From assembly GCA_029936425.1 (NCBI GenBank), contig JAPYSU010000019.1, positions 1-55,994 on the forward strand: DNA of 55,994 nt. The letters run 5' to 3'. A program made the position numbers and the translations under genes. The notes beneath the pieces are model-generated. The model was not told the origin of the DNA. It worked only from the letters and a program-made list of their open reading frames with translations, and ran no database searches. The stretch comes from Litorimonas sp. GTDB lineage: Bacteria; Pseudomonadota; Alphaproteobacteria; Caulobacterales; Maricaulaceae. Of this stretch, positions 8,197 through 17,549 are shown piece by piece; position 1 is the first letter of the stretch, and each line of letters opens with the position of its first letter.

Positions 8197-11100
8197 ATGA
8201 ACCAAGAGGTCATGAACATTTTCAACCCCGCGCAAGAAGGCCCGACCTTTGACCGTATCCGTATTTCACTCGCGTCGCCTGAGAAGATTCTTTCTTGGTC
8301 GTTCGGGGAAATCCGCAAGCCTGAAACCATTAACTACCGGACCTTCAAACCGGAAAAAGATGGCCTGTTCTGCGCCCGCATCTTTGGCCCGGTCAAAGAT
8401 TACGAATGCCTTTGCGGTAAATATAAGCGTATGAAGTATAAAGGCGTCGTCTGCGAAAAATGCGGCGTCGAAGTGACTGTCACCCGCGTTCGTCGTGAGC
8501 GTATGGGCCATATCGAACTGGCTGCGCCGGTTGCGCATATCTGGTTCTTGAAGTCTCTACCCTCGCGTATTTCAACCATGCTCAACATGACGCTGAAAGA
8601 AGTTGAGCGCGTACTCTACTTTGAATCCTATGTTGTGACAGAGCCAGGTTTGACCTCTCTCGAAGAGCGTCAAATCCTGTCCGAAGAAGAATATATCGAC
8701 GCGCAGGCCGAATTCGGTGAAGACAGCTTTACCGCCGGTATCGGCGCGGAAGCCGTTCGCGACATGCTGCAAAACCTCGATCTCGAAGCCGAGATTGAGC
8801 GCACACGTTTCGATATGACCGAAACCGGATCTGTGCTTAAATTGAAAAAATTCCGTAAGCGTTTGAAGCTTCTTGAGGCCTTCGTTCAATCCGGCAACCG
8901 TCCTGAGTGGATGGTTCTCACTGTCGTTCCGGTTATTCCACCGGAGCTTCGCCCGCTTGTACCTCTGGATGGTGGCCGTTTTGCAACGTCTGACCTGAAC
9001 GATCTTTATCGCCGCGTTATTAACCGGAACAACCGTTTGAAGCGTCTGATTGAACTCCGCGCGCCGGACATCATCATCCGTAACGAAAAGCGGATGCTTC
9101 AGGAATCCGTTGATGCCTTGTTTGATAATGGTCGTCGCGGCCGCGTGATTACAGGCGCCAATAAGCGTCCTCTGAAATCCATGTCCGACATGCTCAAAGG
9201 TAAACAGGGTCGTTTCCGTCAAAACCTTCTTGGTAAGCGTGTGGACTATTCCGGACGTTCCGTCATCGTGGTGGGCCCAGAGCTGAAACTTCACGAATGC
9301 GGTCTGCCAAAGAAAATGGCCCTCGAGTTGTTCAAGCCGTTCATCTATGCGCGTCTCGACGCCAAAGGTCTGTCCGGCACAGTCAAACAGTCCAAGAAAT
9401 TGGTGGAGAAAGAGCGCCCTGAAGTTTGGGATATCCTCGACGAAGTTATTCGGGAGCACCCGGTCCTACTTAACCGCGCGCCGACCCTTCATAGATTGGG
9501 CATCCAGGCGTTTGAACCAAAACTGACAGAAGGTAAGGCGATCCGTCTTCATCCGCTTGTCTGTTCCGCCTTTAACGCTGACTTTGACGGCGACCAAATG
9601 GCTGTCCACGTACCGCTCTCAATCGAATCGCAGCTTGAAGCCCGCGTTTTGATGATGTCTACCAACAACATCCTGTCACCTGCCAATGGTAAGCCCATCA
9701 TTGTACCGTCTCAGGATATTGTTTTGGGTCTGTATTACATGTCTTTGATGCGCGACGGCGAAAAAGGTGAGGGCATGATGTTTGCCTCCATCGAAGAAGT
9801 CGAAGCGGCTCTGGACAACGGAATTGTTAGTATTCACTCCAAAGTGAAGGGACGCTTCCCTGTCACGGATGCAGATGGCAAGGTAACTTATGAAGTGGCC
9901 GAGACGTCCCCTGGACGGTTGAAGCTGGCTGAATTCCTGCCAAATCATCACCTCATTTCTTATGACATCATCAACAGAATTCTGACGAAAAAAGAAATCG
10001 GCAAATTGATCGATACGGTTTATCGTCATGCTGGTCAAAAGGCGACTGTCATCTTTGCTGATAAGATGATGGGTCTTGGTTTCCGCGAAGCGGCGAAAGC
10101 CGGTATTTCCTTCGGTAAGGATGACATGGTCATTCCGGAAGAGAAATATACGCTCGTAAATCAAACTCAGGACCTCGTTTCTGATTTCGAACAGCAATAT
10201 GCTGACGGTCTCATCACCAAAGGCGAGAAGTACAACAAGGTTGTCGATGCTTGGTCCAAATGTACGGATAAAGTGGCTGACGCCATGATGGGTGAAGCCG
10301 CGCGCGAGCGTAAGGTCATCAACTCTATCTTCATGATGGCGGACTCCGGTGCTCGGGGCTCCAAAAACCAGATGAAACAGCTTGCAGGTATGCGCGGCCT
10401 CATGGCCAAGCCGTCCGGCGAAATTATTGAAACTCCAATTACGGCAAACTTTAAAGAAGGTCTGACCGTGATGGATTACTTTAACTCGACCCACGGCGCG
10501 CGTAAGGGTCTGGCTGATACCGCTCTGAAAACGGCGAACTCAGGTTATCTGACACGCCGCCTCGTCGATGTGGCGCAGGATTGTATTGTGACCGAACAGG
10601 ATTGCGGTACAGAGCAAGGCATCGAGTTCAAGCCAGTTGTGGACGGCGGTGAAGTCGTCGTTTCTCTGGGGGAACGGACATTGGGCCGGACGCTCGCCGA
10701 AGATATTCAGGATCCGCGTACGGGCGACCTCATGTTCCCAGCCAATACCTATGTTGACGAAGACATTGCCGCCGCAATCGATGAGTCCGGATTGCAAAAT
10801 CTTCGCTCCCGTAGTGCGCTGACATGTGACACTGTAACCGGTGTTTGTGCGACGTGTTATGGCCGCGACCTTGCACGCGGCACCAAAGTCAATATGGGCG
10901 AAGCTGTCGGCGTTATCGCCGCTCAGTCCATTGGCGAGCCGGGTACGCAGCTTACCATGCGGACCTTCCATATTGGGGGGACGGCGTCTGTTTCTGACAA
11001 GTCCGTTATTGAATCTTCGAATGAAGGTATACTTCAATATGATAAGGAAGACGCAATTGAAGCCGGTAAGGTCTTTATTGCCAAATCCCGTAAGCTTGAG

Positions 11101-12372
11101 CTCTCTATCGTTGATAAAGACGGCAAAGAGTTGGAAACTCACAAAGTCGATTACGGTACGCGTTTGTCCAAAAAATCTGGCGCGAAAGTGGCCCGCGGCG
11201 ATCGTCTGGCGGAATGGGATCCATATGCGACTCCAATCCTGACGGAAGTCGGCGGTACTGTCCGCCTGCTTGATATTGTCGACGGCGTTTCTGCCAAGGA
11301 AGAGACCGATGAAGAAACCGGTATCTCTTCCAAGGTGATTGTTGACTGGCGCGCCTCTTCCAAATCCGGCGATATTCAGCCTGTGGCGGTTATCGAGGAC
11401 GAAAACGGTGAACCAATCAAACTGCCAAACGGCAATATTGCCCGTTACATGCTGGCTGTTGGCGCAATCTTGTCCGTTCAGGACGGCGCAAAAGTCAAGC
11501 CGGGTACTATTCTGGCCCGTATCGCCAAGGGCGGTGCGACCCAGCGGGATATTACCGGTGGTCTGCCGCGTGTGGCCGAGCTCTTCGAAGCCCGTCGTCC
11601 GAAGGATGATGCGGTTATCGCGGACATGGACGGCAAGATTGAATTTACGCGTGATTACAAAAACAAGCGTAAAATCCAGATCACACCTGAAGATGAAACA
11701 ATGGAGCCGTCCAGCTTCCTTATCGCCAAGGGCAAGCACATGCTCGTCTCTGATGGTGACAAAGTGAAGAAGGGTGACTTCATCATCGACGGTAACCCAG
11801 CGCCGCATGACATTCTGGCCATTATGGGCGTTGAGGCCTTGGCGGAATATCTCGTGGACGAGGTTCAGGGTGTTTACCGTCTGCAGGGCGTTCCGATTAA
11901 CGACAAACATATTGAAGTTATCGTGCGTCAAATGCTGCAAAAGGTCGAGATCACGGATCCGGGCGATACGACGCTGCTCAAGAATGAGCAGATGGATAAA
12001 ATTGAATTTAACCAGGTCAACAAAGCCTTGCTCGAGCGCGATAAAAACGCGACTCCTGCGACGGCCGATCCGGTTCTGCTCGGTATTACCAAAGCGTCTC
12101 TGCAAACACGCTCCTTCATCTCCGCAGCATCCTTCCAGGAAACAACCCGCGTTCTGACCGAAGCGTCCGTCCTCGGTAAGGAAGACATGCTCGAAGGTCT
12201 GAAAGAGAACGTCATTGTGGGCCGTCTTATTCCGGCCGGTACAGGCGGTAACCTCCGCAAGTATCAGAAGCTGGCGAATGACCGCGACGAGAAGTTCTTG
12301 GCAGATAAAGCGGCCGCCGCGCCGCAGCTCGAAGAGTTCCCAACGGAAATCGAAGAGGGCGCCGCTGAATAA
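8197..12372 (+). CDS. rpoC: DNA-directed RNA polymerase subunit beta prime
   Basis: This 1391-residue subunit forms the clamp and active centre of RNA polymerase. The N-terminal zinc site is visible as CLCGKYKRMKYKGVVCEKCG (about residues 70-90). The magnesium-binding loop NADFDGDQMAVH lies near residue 460. The second zinc region, CDTVTGVCATCYGRDLARG, and the trigger-loop region GEPGTQLTMRTFHIGG are near residues 875-930. The ATG at 8197 has GAAAGGA eight bases upstream. A strong terminator follows, so this is the end of the transcription unit. Confidence 0.98.
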   Translation: MNQEVMNIFNPAQEGPTFDRIRISLASPEKILSWSFGEIRKPETINYRTFKPEKDGLFCARIFGPVKDYECLCGKYKRMKYKGVVCEKCGVEVTVTRVRRERMGHIELAAPVAHIWFLKSLPSRISTMLNMTLKEVERVLYFESYVVTEPGLTSLEERQILSEEEYIDAQAEFGEDSFTAGIGAEAVRDMLQNLDLEAEIERTRFDMTETGSVLKLKKFRKRLKLLEAFVQSGNRPEWMVLTVVPVIPPELRPLVPLDGGRFATSDLNDLYRRVINRNNRLKRLIELRAPDIIIRNEKRMLQESVDALFDNGRRGRVITGANKRPLKSMSDMLKGKQGRFRQNLLGKRVDYSGRSVIVVGPELKLHECGLPKKMALELFKPFIYARLDAKGLSGTVKQSKKLVEKERPEVWDILDEVIREHPVLLNRAPTLHRLGIQAFEPKLTEGKAIRLHPLVCSAFNADFDGDQMAVHVPLSIESQLEARVLMMSTNNILSPANGKPIIVPSQDIVLGLYYMSLMRDGEKGEGMMFASIEEVEAALDNGIVSIHSKVKGRFPVTDADGKVTYEVAETSPGRLKLAEFLPNHHLISYDIINRILTKKEIGKLIDTVYRHAGQKATVIFADKMMGLGFREAAKAGISFGKDDMVIPEEKYTLVNQTQDLVSDFEQQYADGLITKGEKYNKVVDAWSKCTDKVADAMMGEAARERKVINSIFMMADSGARGSKNQMKQLAGMRGLMAKPSGEIIETPITANFKEGLTVMDYFNSTHGARKGLADTALKTANSGYLTRRLVDVAQDCIVTEQDCGTEQGIEFKPVVDGGEVVVSLGERTLGRTLAEDIQDPRTGDLMFPANTYVDEDIAAAIDESGLQNLRSRSALTCDTVTGVCATCYGRDLARGTKVNMGEAVGVIAAQSIGEPGTQLTMRTFHIGGTASVSDKSVIESSNEGILQYDKEDAIEAGKVFIAKSRKLELSIVDKDGKELETHKVDYGTRLSKKSGAKVARGDRLAEWDPYATPILTEVGGTVRLLDIVDGVSAKEETDEETGISSKVIVDWRASSKSGDIQPVAVIEDENGEPIKLPNGNIARYMLAVGAILSVQDGAKVKPGTILARIAKGGATQRDITGGLPRVAELFEARRPKDDAVIADMDGKIEFTRDYKNKRKIQITPEDETMEPSSFLIAKGKHMLVSDGDKVKKGDFIIDGNPAPHDILAIMGVEALAEYLVDEVQGVYRLQGVPINDKHIEVIVRQMLQKVEITDPGDTTLLKNEQMDKIEFNQVNKALLERDKNATPATADPVLLGITKASLQTRSFISAASFQETTRVLTEASVLGKEDMLEGLKENVIVGRLIPAGTGGNLRKYQKLANDRDEKFLADKAAAAPQLEEFPTEIEEGAAE

Positions 12373-12390
12373 GCGACACCATGTAAAATT

Positions 12391-12427
12391 AAAAAAGCCG
12401 CTCCATTCGGGGCGGCTTTTTTGTTTT
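12391..12427 (+). terminator. Intrinsic terminator after rpoC
   Basis: AAAAAAGCCGC pairs with GCGGCTTTTTT around a short loop (TCCATTCGGG) and runs into TTTTTTGTTTT. It is a strong rho-independent terminator closing the long secE-rpoC unit. Because the flanks are A-rich and T-rich, it may also serve the leftward SDR gene that ends at 12461. Confidence 0.9.
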
Positions 12428-12460
12428 CGTTGACTGATTAGGTGGGTTTATTTTATTTCT

Positions 12461-13294
12461 TTATTTGAGTCTCAGGACTTTCAGATTTTCATCATAGTCA
12501 CTTAAAAGTTGGGTGCTTCGGTCCACGACGGCTTGCCGCGCATCAGGATCGTTGAAAACATGCAGACGGTTGCTTTCGACAGCGTTCAGACAAAGCTCTG
12601 CATAGACATTTGCGTCCATACCGTTCTCTATCAACTCCTTGACGGCCTGATAGTGTTTTGAGCTTCTGATGGCCTCTACAAATTTTCCGGCTACAGGGGC
12701 CTTCTCTGTTGTGTTGTGAATATTGGATTTTACCCAGGTGGGGCAGAGACAGGAGACCCCTATTCCAACAGTCGAGAGTTCTTTCGACAGAGCCTCGGAA
12801 TAACCGACCACGGCAAATTTGGTTGTGAAATAGGGCGACATCCCGATATCGGTCGAATGGCCGGCCATAGACGCCGTGTTAATCACATGACCGCCTTCCC
12901 CTTGCTCTATGAGAGTGGGTATAAAAGCTTCGCATCCATAGACGACGCCCATCACGTTGATATCGACGATCCATTTCCAATCTTCGAGCGCGATTTTACC
13001 GGGCCTTCCGCCAAGGCTGACGCCTGCATTATTAAATATCAAATGGACTTTTCCAAAAGCCTCTAAGGTGGCTTTGACGGCATTTTCAATATCACTGATT
13101 TTTGAGACATCGCATGTAACAGTTGCCGTCTGGTCAGGTGCGTTTAGCTTCTCTTGTGCGGCTTTCAGACCGTCAACATCAATATCTGCCATCATCACCT
13201 GAGCGCCCCGTTTTATCAGAGCTTCGCAAAGCGCGTAACCAATCCCCGAAGCCGCCCCGGTGACAAATGCAATTCTATTTTTTATTTCAGTCAT
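12461..13294 (-). CDS. SDR-family NAD(P)-dependent oxidoreductase
   Basis: This 277-residue protein is a classical short-chain dehydrogenase/reductase. The Rossmann motif TGAASGIG is at residues 12-19 and an acidic residue follows strand 2 (MADID). NNAGVSLGG is present near residue 89, a catalytic Ser lies in INTASMAG, and the YFTTK motif supplies the Tyr/Lys pair. The substrate cannot be told from sequence; the long C-terminal part after the active site resembles SDRs annotated as acting on alcohols or steroids. It starts with ATG at 13294 behind AAAAGGGGAA and is divergent from dnaG. It has no evident functional link to its neighbours. Confidence 0.85.
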   Translation of the reverse strand: MTEIKNRIAFVTGAASGIGYALCEALIKRGAQVMMADIDVDGLKAAQEKLNAPDQTATVTCDVSKISDIENAVKATLEAFGKVHLIFNNAGVSLGGRPGKIALEDWKWIVDINVMGVVYGCEAFIPTLIEQGEGGHVINTASMAGHSTDIGMSPYFTTKFAVVGYSEALSKELSTVGIGVSCLCPTWVKSNIHNTTEKAPVAGKFVEAIRSSKHYQAVKELIENGMDANVYAELCLNAVESNRLHVFNDPDARQAVVDRSTQLLSDYDENLKVLRLK

Positions 13295-13419
13295 GGATTT
13301 CCCCTTTTAGACCTGACTATAGTGGAGCCTGCGAAGAAAAAGACACGAATATGTTTAGCGCACATGCATATCCTCATTCCCGACTCGTAAATATCGACAA
13401 TTATGCTTATCTCTAGACC

Positions 13420-15234
13420 ATGAGGTTTGGCGAAGCATTTCTGGAGGAAATAAAGGCGCGCGTGCGTCCGTCCGATGTTGTGGGCCGCCACGTAAAACTT
13501 AAACGACAAGGGCGGGAATTTGCCGGCCTGTCTCCGTTTACGAATGAAAAAACGCCTAGCTTTTTCGTCAATGATGAAAAAGGCTTCTACCACTGTTTTT
13601 CGTCCGGAAAACATGGAGACGCCATCTCCTTTTTGATGGAGGTGGAAGGCCTGACCTTTCCGGAGGCGGTTGAAAAACTCGCAGGCCTCGCCGGTCTGGA
13701 AATGCCAAAATCCGACCCGCAGGCGGAAGCCCGTGCGGCGCGGAATAAGGAAACAATTTCCTGGATGGAGCGAGCGAAAGAGTTTTTCGAGCGCTCGCTT
13801 TATCGACAGGCCGGACAGGAGGCGAGGGACTATTTATCAAATAGGGGCCTGTCCAAAACGGCGGCGGAATATTTTGGAATGGGATTTGCGCCAAATGATT
13901 TTTCCGCGCTTAAGTCGGAATTAATTCAGCAGGGGGCGACGGAAAAACAATTGGTCGAAGCGGGCCTGATTATCGAGTCCGACGACAAGTCCCGCGATAG
14001 CTGGGACCGATTCCGAAATCGCATTATGTTCCCTATTCATGACAGTCGCGGGCGCTTGGTGGCGTTTGGCGGCCGTGCGATGGAAAAGGACGCCAAAGCC
14101 AAATATCTCAATTCGCCTGAAACCCCGGTTTTTTCAAAAAGCCGGTTATTGTACAATTATCACCGCGCCCGGAAAGCGCTTGCCGCCCCTAAAAACGGGG
14201 CGCGGGGCATGATTGTGGCCGAGGGATATATGGACGTTATTGCCCTATCCCGCGCCGGATTCGAACATGCCGTCGCCCCAATGGGGACGGCGCTGACAGA
14301 AGAACAACTTGATCTCCTCTGGCGCGCCGGGCCGGAGCCTGTGCTGTGTTTCGACGGAGACAGTGCAGGATTACGGGCGGCGTACCGTTCTATTGAACGG
14401 GCCCTGCCGTTGCTGAAGCCGGGCTATTCTCTCCGCTTCGCTCTCTTGCCCGAAGGTCAAGACCCGGATGATTTGATTCGCGCAGATGGCCCGCCCGCTA
14501 TGCGCGCAGCGCTGGATAATGCTCTGCCTCTTATCGATATGCTCTGGCGGCGGGAGCGGGAGAAGGAGCCGCTTTCAACGCCGGAACAAAAAGCCGGGTT
14601 TAAATCCAGGCTCTATGCCGCATTGGACGAGATTGAGCATGCAGATGTAAAATCTCTTTATAAGACCGAGCTCTTGGCGAGGTTTGACAAAGCCTATGGA
14701 TGGAGACCAAATCGGCGACAGAACCGCTCAGAGGAACCTAAGGCGGATAAACTGGCTATGAAACGCGATGCTGCCGCGCTGACGAAGAATTTGCGCCGAG
14801 AACGCGCTTTAATCGGGGCTGTTATGCTATATCCTGAGCTTTTGACGCGCGTGGACGAGACCCTTTTTGAGCTTCCCTTTACCAACCCGGGCTGCGCCCG
14901 TCTTCAACGCAGCCTTTTGTCATATTGGCGAGTCACAAAAGCGGTTGAAATCAATGCGCTTAATACGCATATATCAGAAGAGGGACTGGAAGCCTTACGT
15001 AAGGATATTCTCCGGGACCGATTATTAATAATAGCGGCCATGGGTGGTGCGTCTTCGGATTTGGATACACGAAAAGCCTTCTGGGAAGCAGAAGCTACCG
15101 CTCTTTTAGAGCAAGCCCAAACAAGTGACGAAACACATGGCACAAGACTGCGAATGGCCGACACCATTCGGGAAGACAACTCGGAAGCGCTCAGGCGCTT
15201 GATGCGGGCGGCCAAGCTGGATGACGACAGCTAG
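13420..15234 (+). CDS. dnaG: DNA primase DnaG with a degenerate zinc ribbon
   Basis: DnaG makes RNA primers at the replication fork. The 604-residue product has the N-terminal zinc-ribbon region (about 30-75), the catalytic core with SRDSWDRFRNRIMFPIHD and FGGRAM, a TOPRIM domain with VAEGYMDV (near 268) and CFDGDSAG (near 313), and a C-terminal helicase-binding region. The zinc ribbon is unusual. The first half reads GLSPFTNEKTPSF and the second YHCFSSGKHGD, so Ser and Thr stand where Cys and His normally bind zinc, and only one Cys is left. The ATG at 13420 has a weak ribosome site. It is followed by rpoD, part of the classical macromolecular-synthesis order. Confidence 0.93.
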   Translation: MRFGEAFLEEIKARVRPSDVVGRHVKLKRQGREFAGLSPFTNEKTPSFFVNDEKGFYHCFSSGKHGDAISFLMEVEGLTFPEAVEKLAGLAGLEMPKSDPQAEARAARNKETISWMERAKEFFERSLYRQAGQEARDYLSNRGLSKTAAEYFGMGFAPNDFSALKSELIQQGATEKQLVEAGLIIESDDKSRDSWDRFRNRIMFPIHDSRGRLVAFGGRAMEKDAKAKYLNSPETPVFSKSRLLYNYHRARKALAAPKNGARGMIVAEGYMDVIALSRAGFEHAVAPMGTALTEEQLDLLWRAGPEPVLCFDGDSAGLRAAYRSIERALPLLKPGYSLRFALLPEGQDPDDLIRADGPPAMRAALDNALPLIDMLWRREREKEPLSTPEQKAGFKSRLYAALDEIEHADVKSLYKTELLARFDKAYGWRPNRRQNRSEEPKADKLAMKRDAAALTKNLRRERALIGAVMLYPELLTRVDETLFELPFTNPGCARLQRSLLSYWRVTKAVEINALNTHISEEGLEALRKDILRDRLLIIAAMGGASSDLDTRKAFWEAEATALLEQAQTSDETHGTRLRMADTIREDNSEALRRLMRAAKLDDDS

Positions 15235-15264
15235 CGGCACGTGAAGTAAACTTATGGCCGTATG

Positions 15265-15293
15265 TTAGATTAACATGCAGCTAAGACTATATT
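15265..15293 (+). promoter_or_regulatory. Candidate rpoD promoter
   Basis: TTAGAT at 15265-15270 and TATATT at 15288-15293 are separated by 17 bases and lie 50 bases before the rpoD ATG. The -10 is a good sigma-70 match and the -35 a moderate one. It would let rpoD be transcribed independently of dnaG, as is common. No expression evidence is available from sequence alone. Confidence 0.35.
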
Positions 15294-15342
15294 AAAGCCT
15301 GATGAGTATATCTTCAGCCTTTGACATTGGAAAGGTGCCTCT

Positions 15343-17397
15343 ATGGCCGGCACAGCCACCTCTAAGAAAAAACAGTCTTCTGAGACAACAGAAGTCACTA
15401 AAGATACAGATGCCGCCGTGATCGTTCCCGGCAAACGCCTTGATATGGAACATATCGAGGTCAAGCGAATGCTTGCCAAAGCGAAGAAGAACTCCGGTCT
15501 TCTTCCGGTTGACGAATTGCGCAAGCATATTGATATGGACGGTATCTCGGCGGACGAGATTGAAGTCGTTTTGGCGGCGTTATCCGAGCAGGGTATTTCC
15601 GTCTATGATGATACGGAAGAGCCGACACTTGGCTCCAAAACACTGGCACGGGCCGAAACAACCACTGTTAAAGGCGGTAACTCCAAAGAAGAATTAGACC
15701 GTACCGACGACCCTGTGCGCATGTATTTGCGTGAAATGGGTGTTGTTGAGCTCCTTTCCCGTGAAGGCGAGATTGCGATTGCCAAACGGATCGAAGCCGG
15801 CCGCGATACAATGATCAAGGGCCTGTGCGAATCCGCTCTGACTTTCGAAGCGATCATGATCTGGCGCGAGGAACTGGAAGAAGGTCACATCCTGCTCCGC
15901 GATATTATTGATCTTGATGGGACGTATAACCAGTCTATCGGGAATATTCAGGAAGACCGTTCTCAGGCCGCTGTTCGGCGCGAAAAAATCGAAAAAGGCG
16001 AGATCGAAGCCACGGAAGAGGACGACCTCTCCAAACCGGTACATCCACCACGCAATAAAATGCCCGAGCGCAATTACAAGCCGGGTGAAAAACCGATTGA
16101 GGATGATGACGAGGATGAGGATGATAAGACAAACCTCTCCATGGCAAATATGGAAGCGGCTCTCCGTGACACGATCATGGACAAGCTTGACCGGATTTCC
16201 GAAGATTTTGGCCGCTTTCAGAAGCTTCAGCAAATGCTTATCAAAGCGCGTTTGTCCGGTAAGAAACTGCGCAAGCCTCAAGCCGAGGAATATGATCAAA
16301 TTCAGGAAACCATTATTGAGGAGATCAAATCCCTTCAGCTCAATAATGCCCGTATTGATGCCCTGATTGACCAGCTTTATGCAATTAACCGACGTTTCAT
16401 CAGTCTCGAAGGACGTTTGATGCGCTTGGCTGATGGTAACGGCGTGCCGCGTCACGAATTTCTACAGGCCTATCTGGGCTCTGAGCTTAATCCGAACTGG
16501 ATGGAAGATATGGCGGGCACGTCCGAGGCCTGGGATCGCTTCCTGAAACGCGAAAAAGTTTCTATCGATAAGCTTCGCAGTGAGATTGGTGGGTTGGCTC
16601 AAGAGACAGGCGTGCCAGTCGATGAATTCCGCCGCATCGTCCAAACCGTTCAAAAAGGCGAACGCGAAGCCCGTCAGGCAAAGAAAGAAATGGTTGAAGC
16701 CAACCTTCGTCTCGTGATTTCTATTGCCAAGAAATATACCAATCGCGGTCTGCAATTCCTCGACCTTATTCAGGAAGGCAATATCGGCCTGATGAAGGCG
16801 GTAGATAAGTTCGAATATCGCCGGGGTTATAAGTTTTCGACTTATGCGACGTGGTGGATTCGTCAGGCGATTACGCGCTCTATTGCGGATCAGGCCCGGA
16901 CTATTCGTATTCCGGTGCATATGATCGAGACAATTAATAAAATTGTTCGGACGTCACGTCAGATCCTTCACGAAATCGGGCGTGAGCCGACACCGGAAGA
17001 GCTTTCCGCTAAACTCTCCATGCCGCTTGAGAAAGTTCGCAAGGTCATGAAGATCGCCAAAGAGCCTATCTCTCTTGAAACGCCAATTGGCGACGAGGAA
17101 GATAGCCAGCTGGGCGACTTTATCGAGGATAACAATGCAATCCTGCCGATTGAGTCGGCCATTCAATCCAACCTGCGCGAAACAACCACCCGCGTTCTGG
17201 CTTCTCTTACCCCGCGCGAAGAACGGGTTCTTCGGATGCGGTTCGGGATTGGGATGAATACGGACCACACGCTCGAAGAAGTCGGGCAGCAATTCTCGGT
17301 TACACGGGAACGTATCCGCCAAATCGAAGCTAAGGCTCTACGGAAGCTCAAACATCCGAGCCGAAGCCGCAAATTACGGTCTTTCCTGGATCAGTAA
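15343..17397 (+). CDS. rpoD: RNA polymerase primary sigma factor (sigma-70)
   Basis: This is the 684-residue housekeeping sigma factor. Region 1.1 lies at the N-terminus and region 1.2 includes DPVRMYLREMG near 125. A long acidic non-conserved insert (about 215-270, rich in Glu/Asp and Lys) follows. Regions 2.1-2.4 include LRLVISIAKKYTNRGLQFLD and FSTYATWWIRQAI, region 3 follows, and region 4.2 includes TREEVGQQFSVTRERIRQ-type sequence and ends in LRSFLD. The size and the insert are typical of alphaproteobacterial RpoD. The ATG at 15343 follows GGAAAGG at 15329-15335. It follows dnaG by 108 bases. Confidence 0.97.
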   Translation: MAGTATSKKKQSSETTEVTKDTDAAVIVPGKRLDMEHIEVKRMLAKAKKNSGLLPVDELRKHIDMDGISADEIEVVLAALSEQGISVYDDTEEPTLGSKTLARAETTTVKGGNSKEELDRTDDPVRMYLREMGVVELLSREGEIAIAKRIEAGRDTMIKGLCESALTFEAIMIWREELEEGHILLRDIIDLDGTYNQSIGNIQEDRSQAAVRREKIEKGEIEATEEDDLSKPVHPPRNKMPERNYKPGEKPIEDDDEDEDDKTNLSMANMEAALRDTIMDKLDRISEDFGRFQKLQQMLIKARLSGKKLRKPQAEEYDQIQETIIEEIKSLQLNNARIDALIDQLYAINRRFISLEGRLMRLADGNGVPRHEFLQAYLGSELNPNWMEDMAGTSEAWDRFLKREKVSIDKLRSEIGGLAQETGVPVDEFRRIVQTVQKGEREARQAKKEMVEANLRLVISIAKKYTNRGLQFLDLIQEGNIGLMKAVDKFEYRRGYKFSTYATWWIRQAITRSIADQARTIRIPVHMIETINKIVRTSRQILHEIGREPTPEELSAKLSMPLEKVRKVMKIAKEPISLETPIGDEEDSQLGDFIEDNNAILPIESAIQSNLRETTTRVLASLTPREERVLRMRFGIGMNTDHTLEEVGQQFSVTRERIRQIEAKALRKLKHPSRSRKLRSFLDQ

Positions 17398-17406
17398 AAT
17401 TCAAGC

Positions 17407-17430
17407 AAACCGCCTCCGGGCGGTTTTTTT
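17407..17430 (+). terminator. Intrinsic terminator after rpoD
   Basis: AAACCGCC at 17407-17414 pairs with GGCGGTTT at 17419-17426 around a TCCG loop and continues into a run of T residues. It is a short but strong rho-independent terminator, placed ten bases after the rpoD stop. Confidence 0.9.
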
Positions 17431-17549
17431 GTGGCTAGAATCCTTTGAATTTCACGCATTGATTTTGAATGAGTTTCGCTTCACGCTATTTATAATCGGC
17501 ATGTGCCAGTTTAAATATCTTTCAGAATAAATTTGAAGCGAGGACGATT

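Noticed and set aside
8572..9459. Long open frame opposite the 5' part of rpoC.
   Set aside because: Same reason: antisense to a conserved gene, no family features, no ribosome site.
10540..12105. Long 521-codon frame opposite rpoC.
   Set aside because: It is a shadow caused by codon bias in rpoC; it is full of His/Asn/Arg and has no domain.
12716..13066. Frame on the plus strand inside the SDR gene.
   Set aside because: It is antisense to a complete SDR protein with all motifs.
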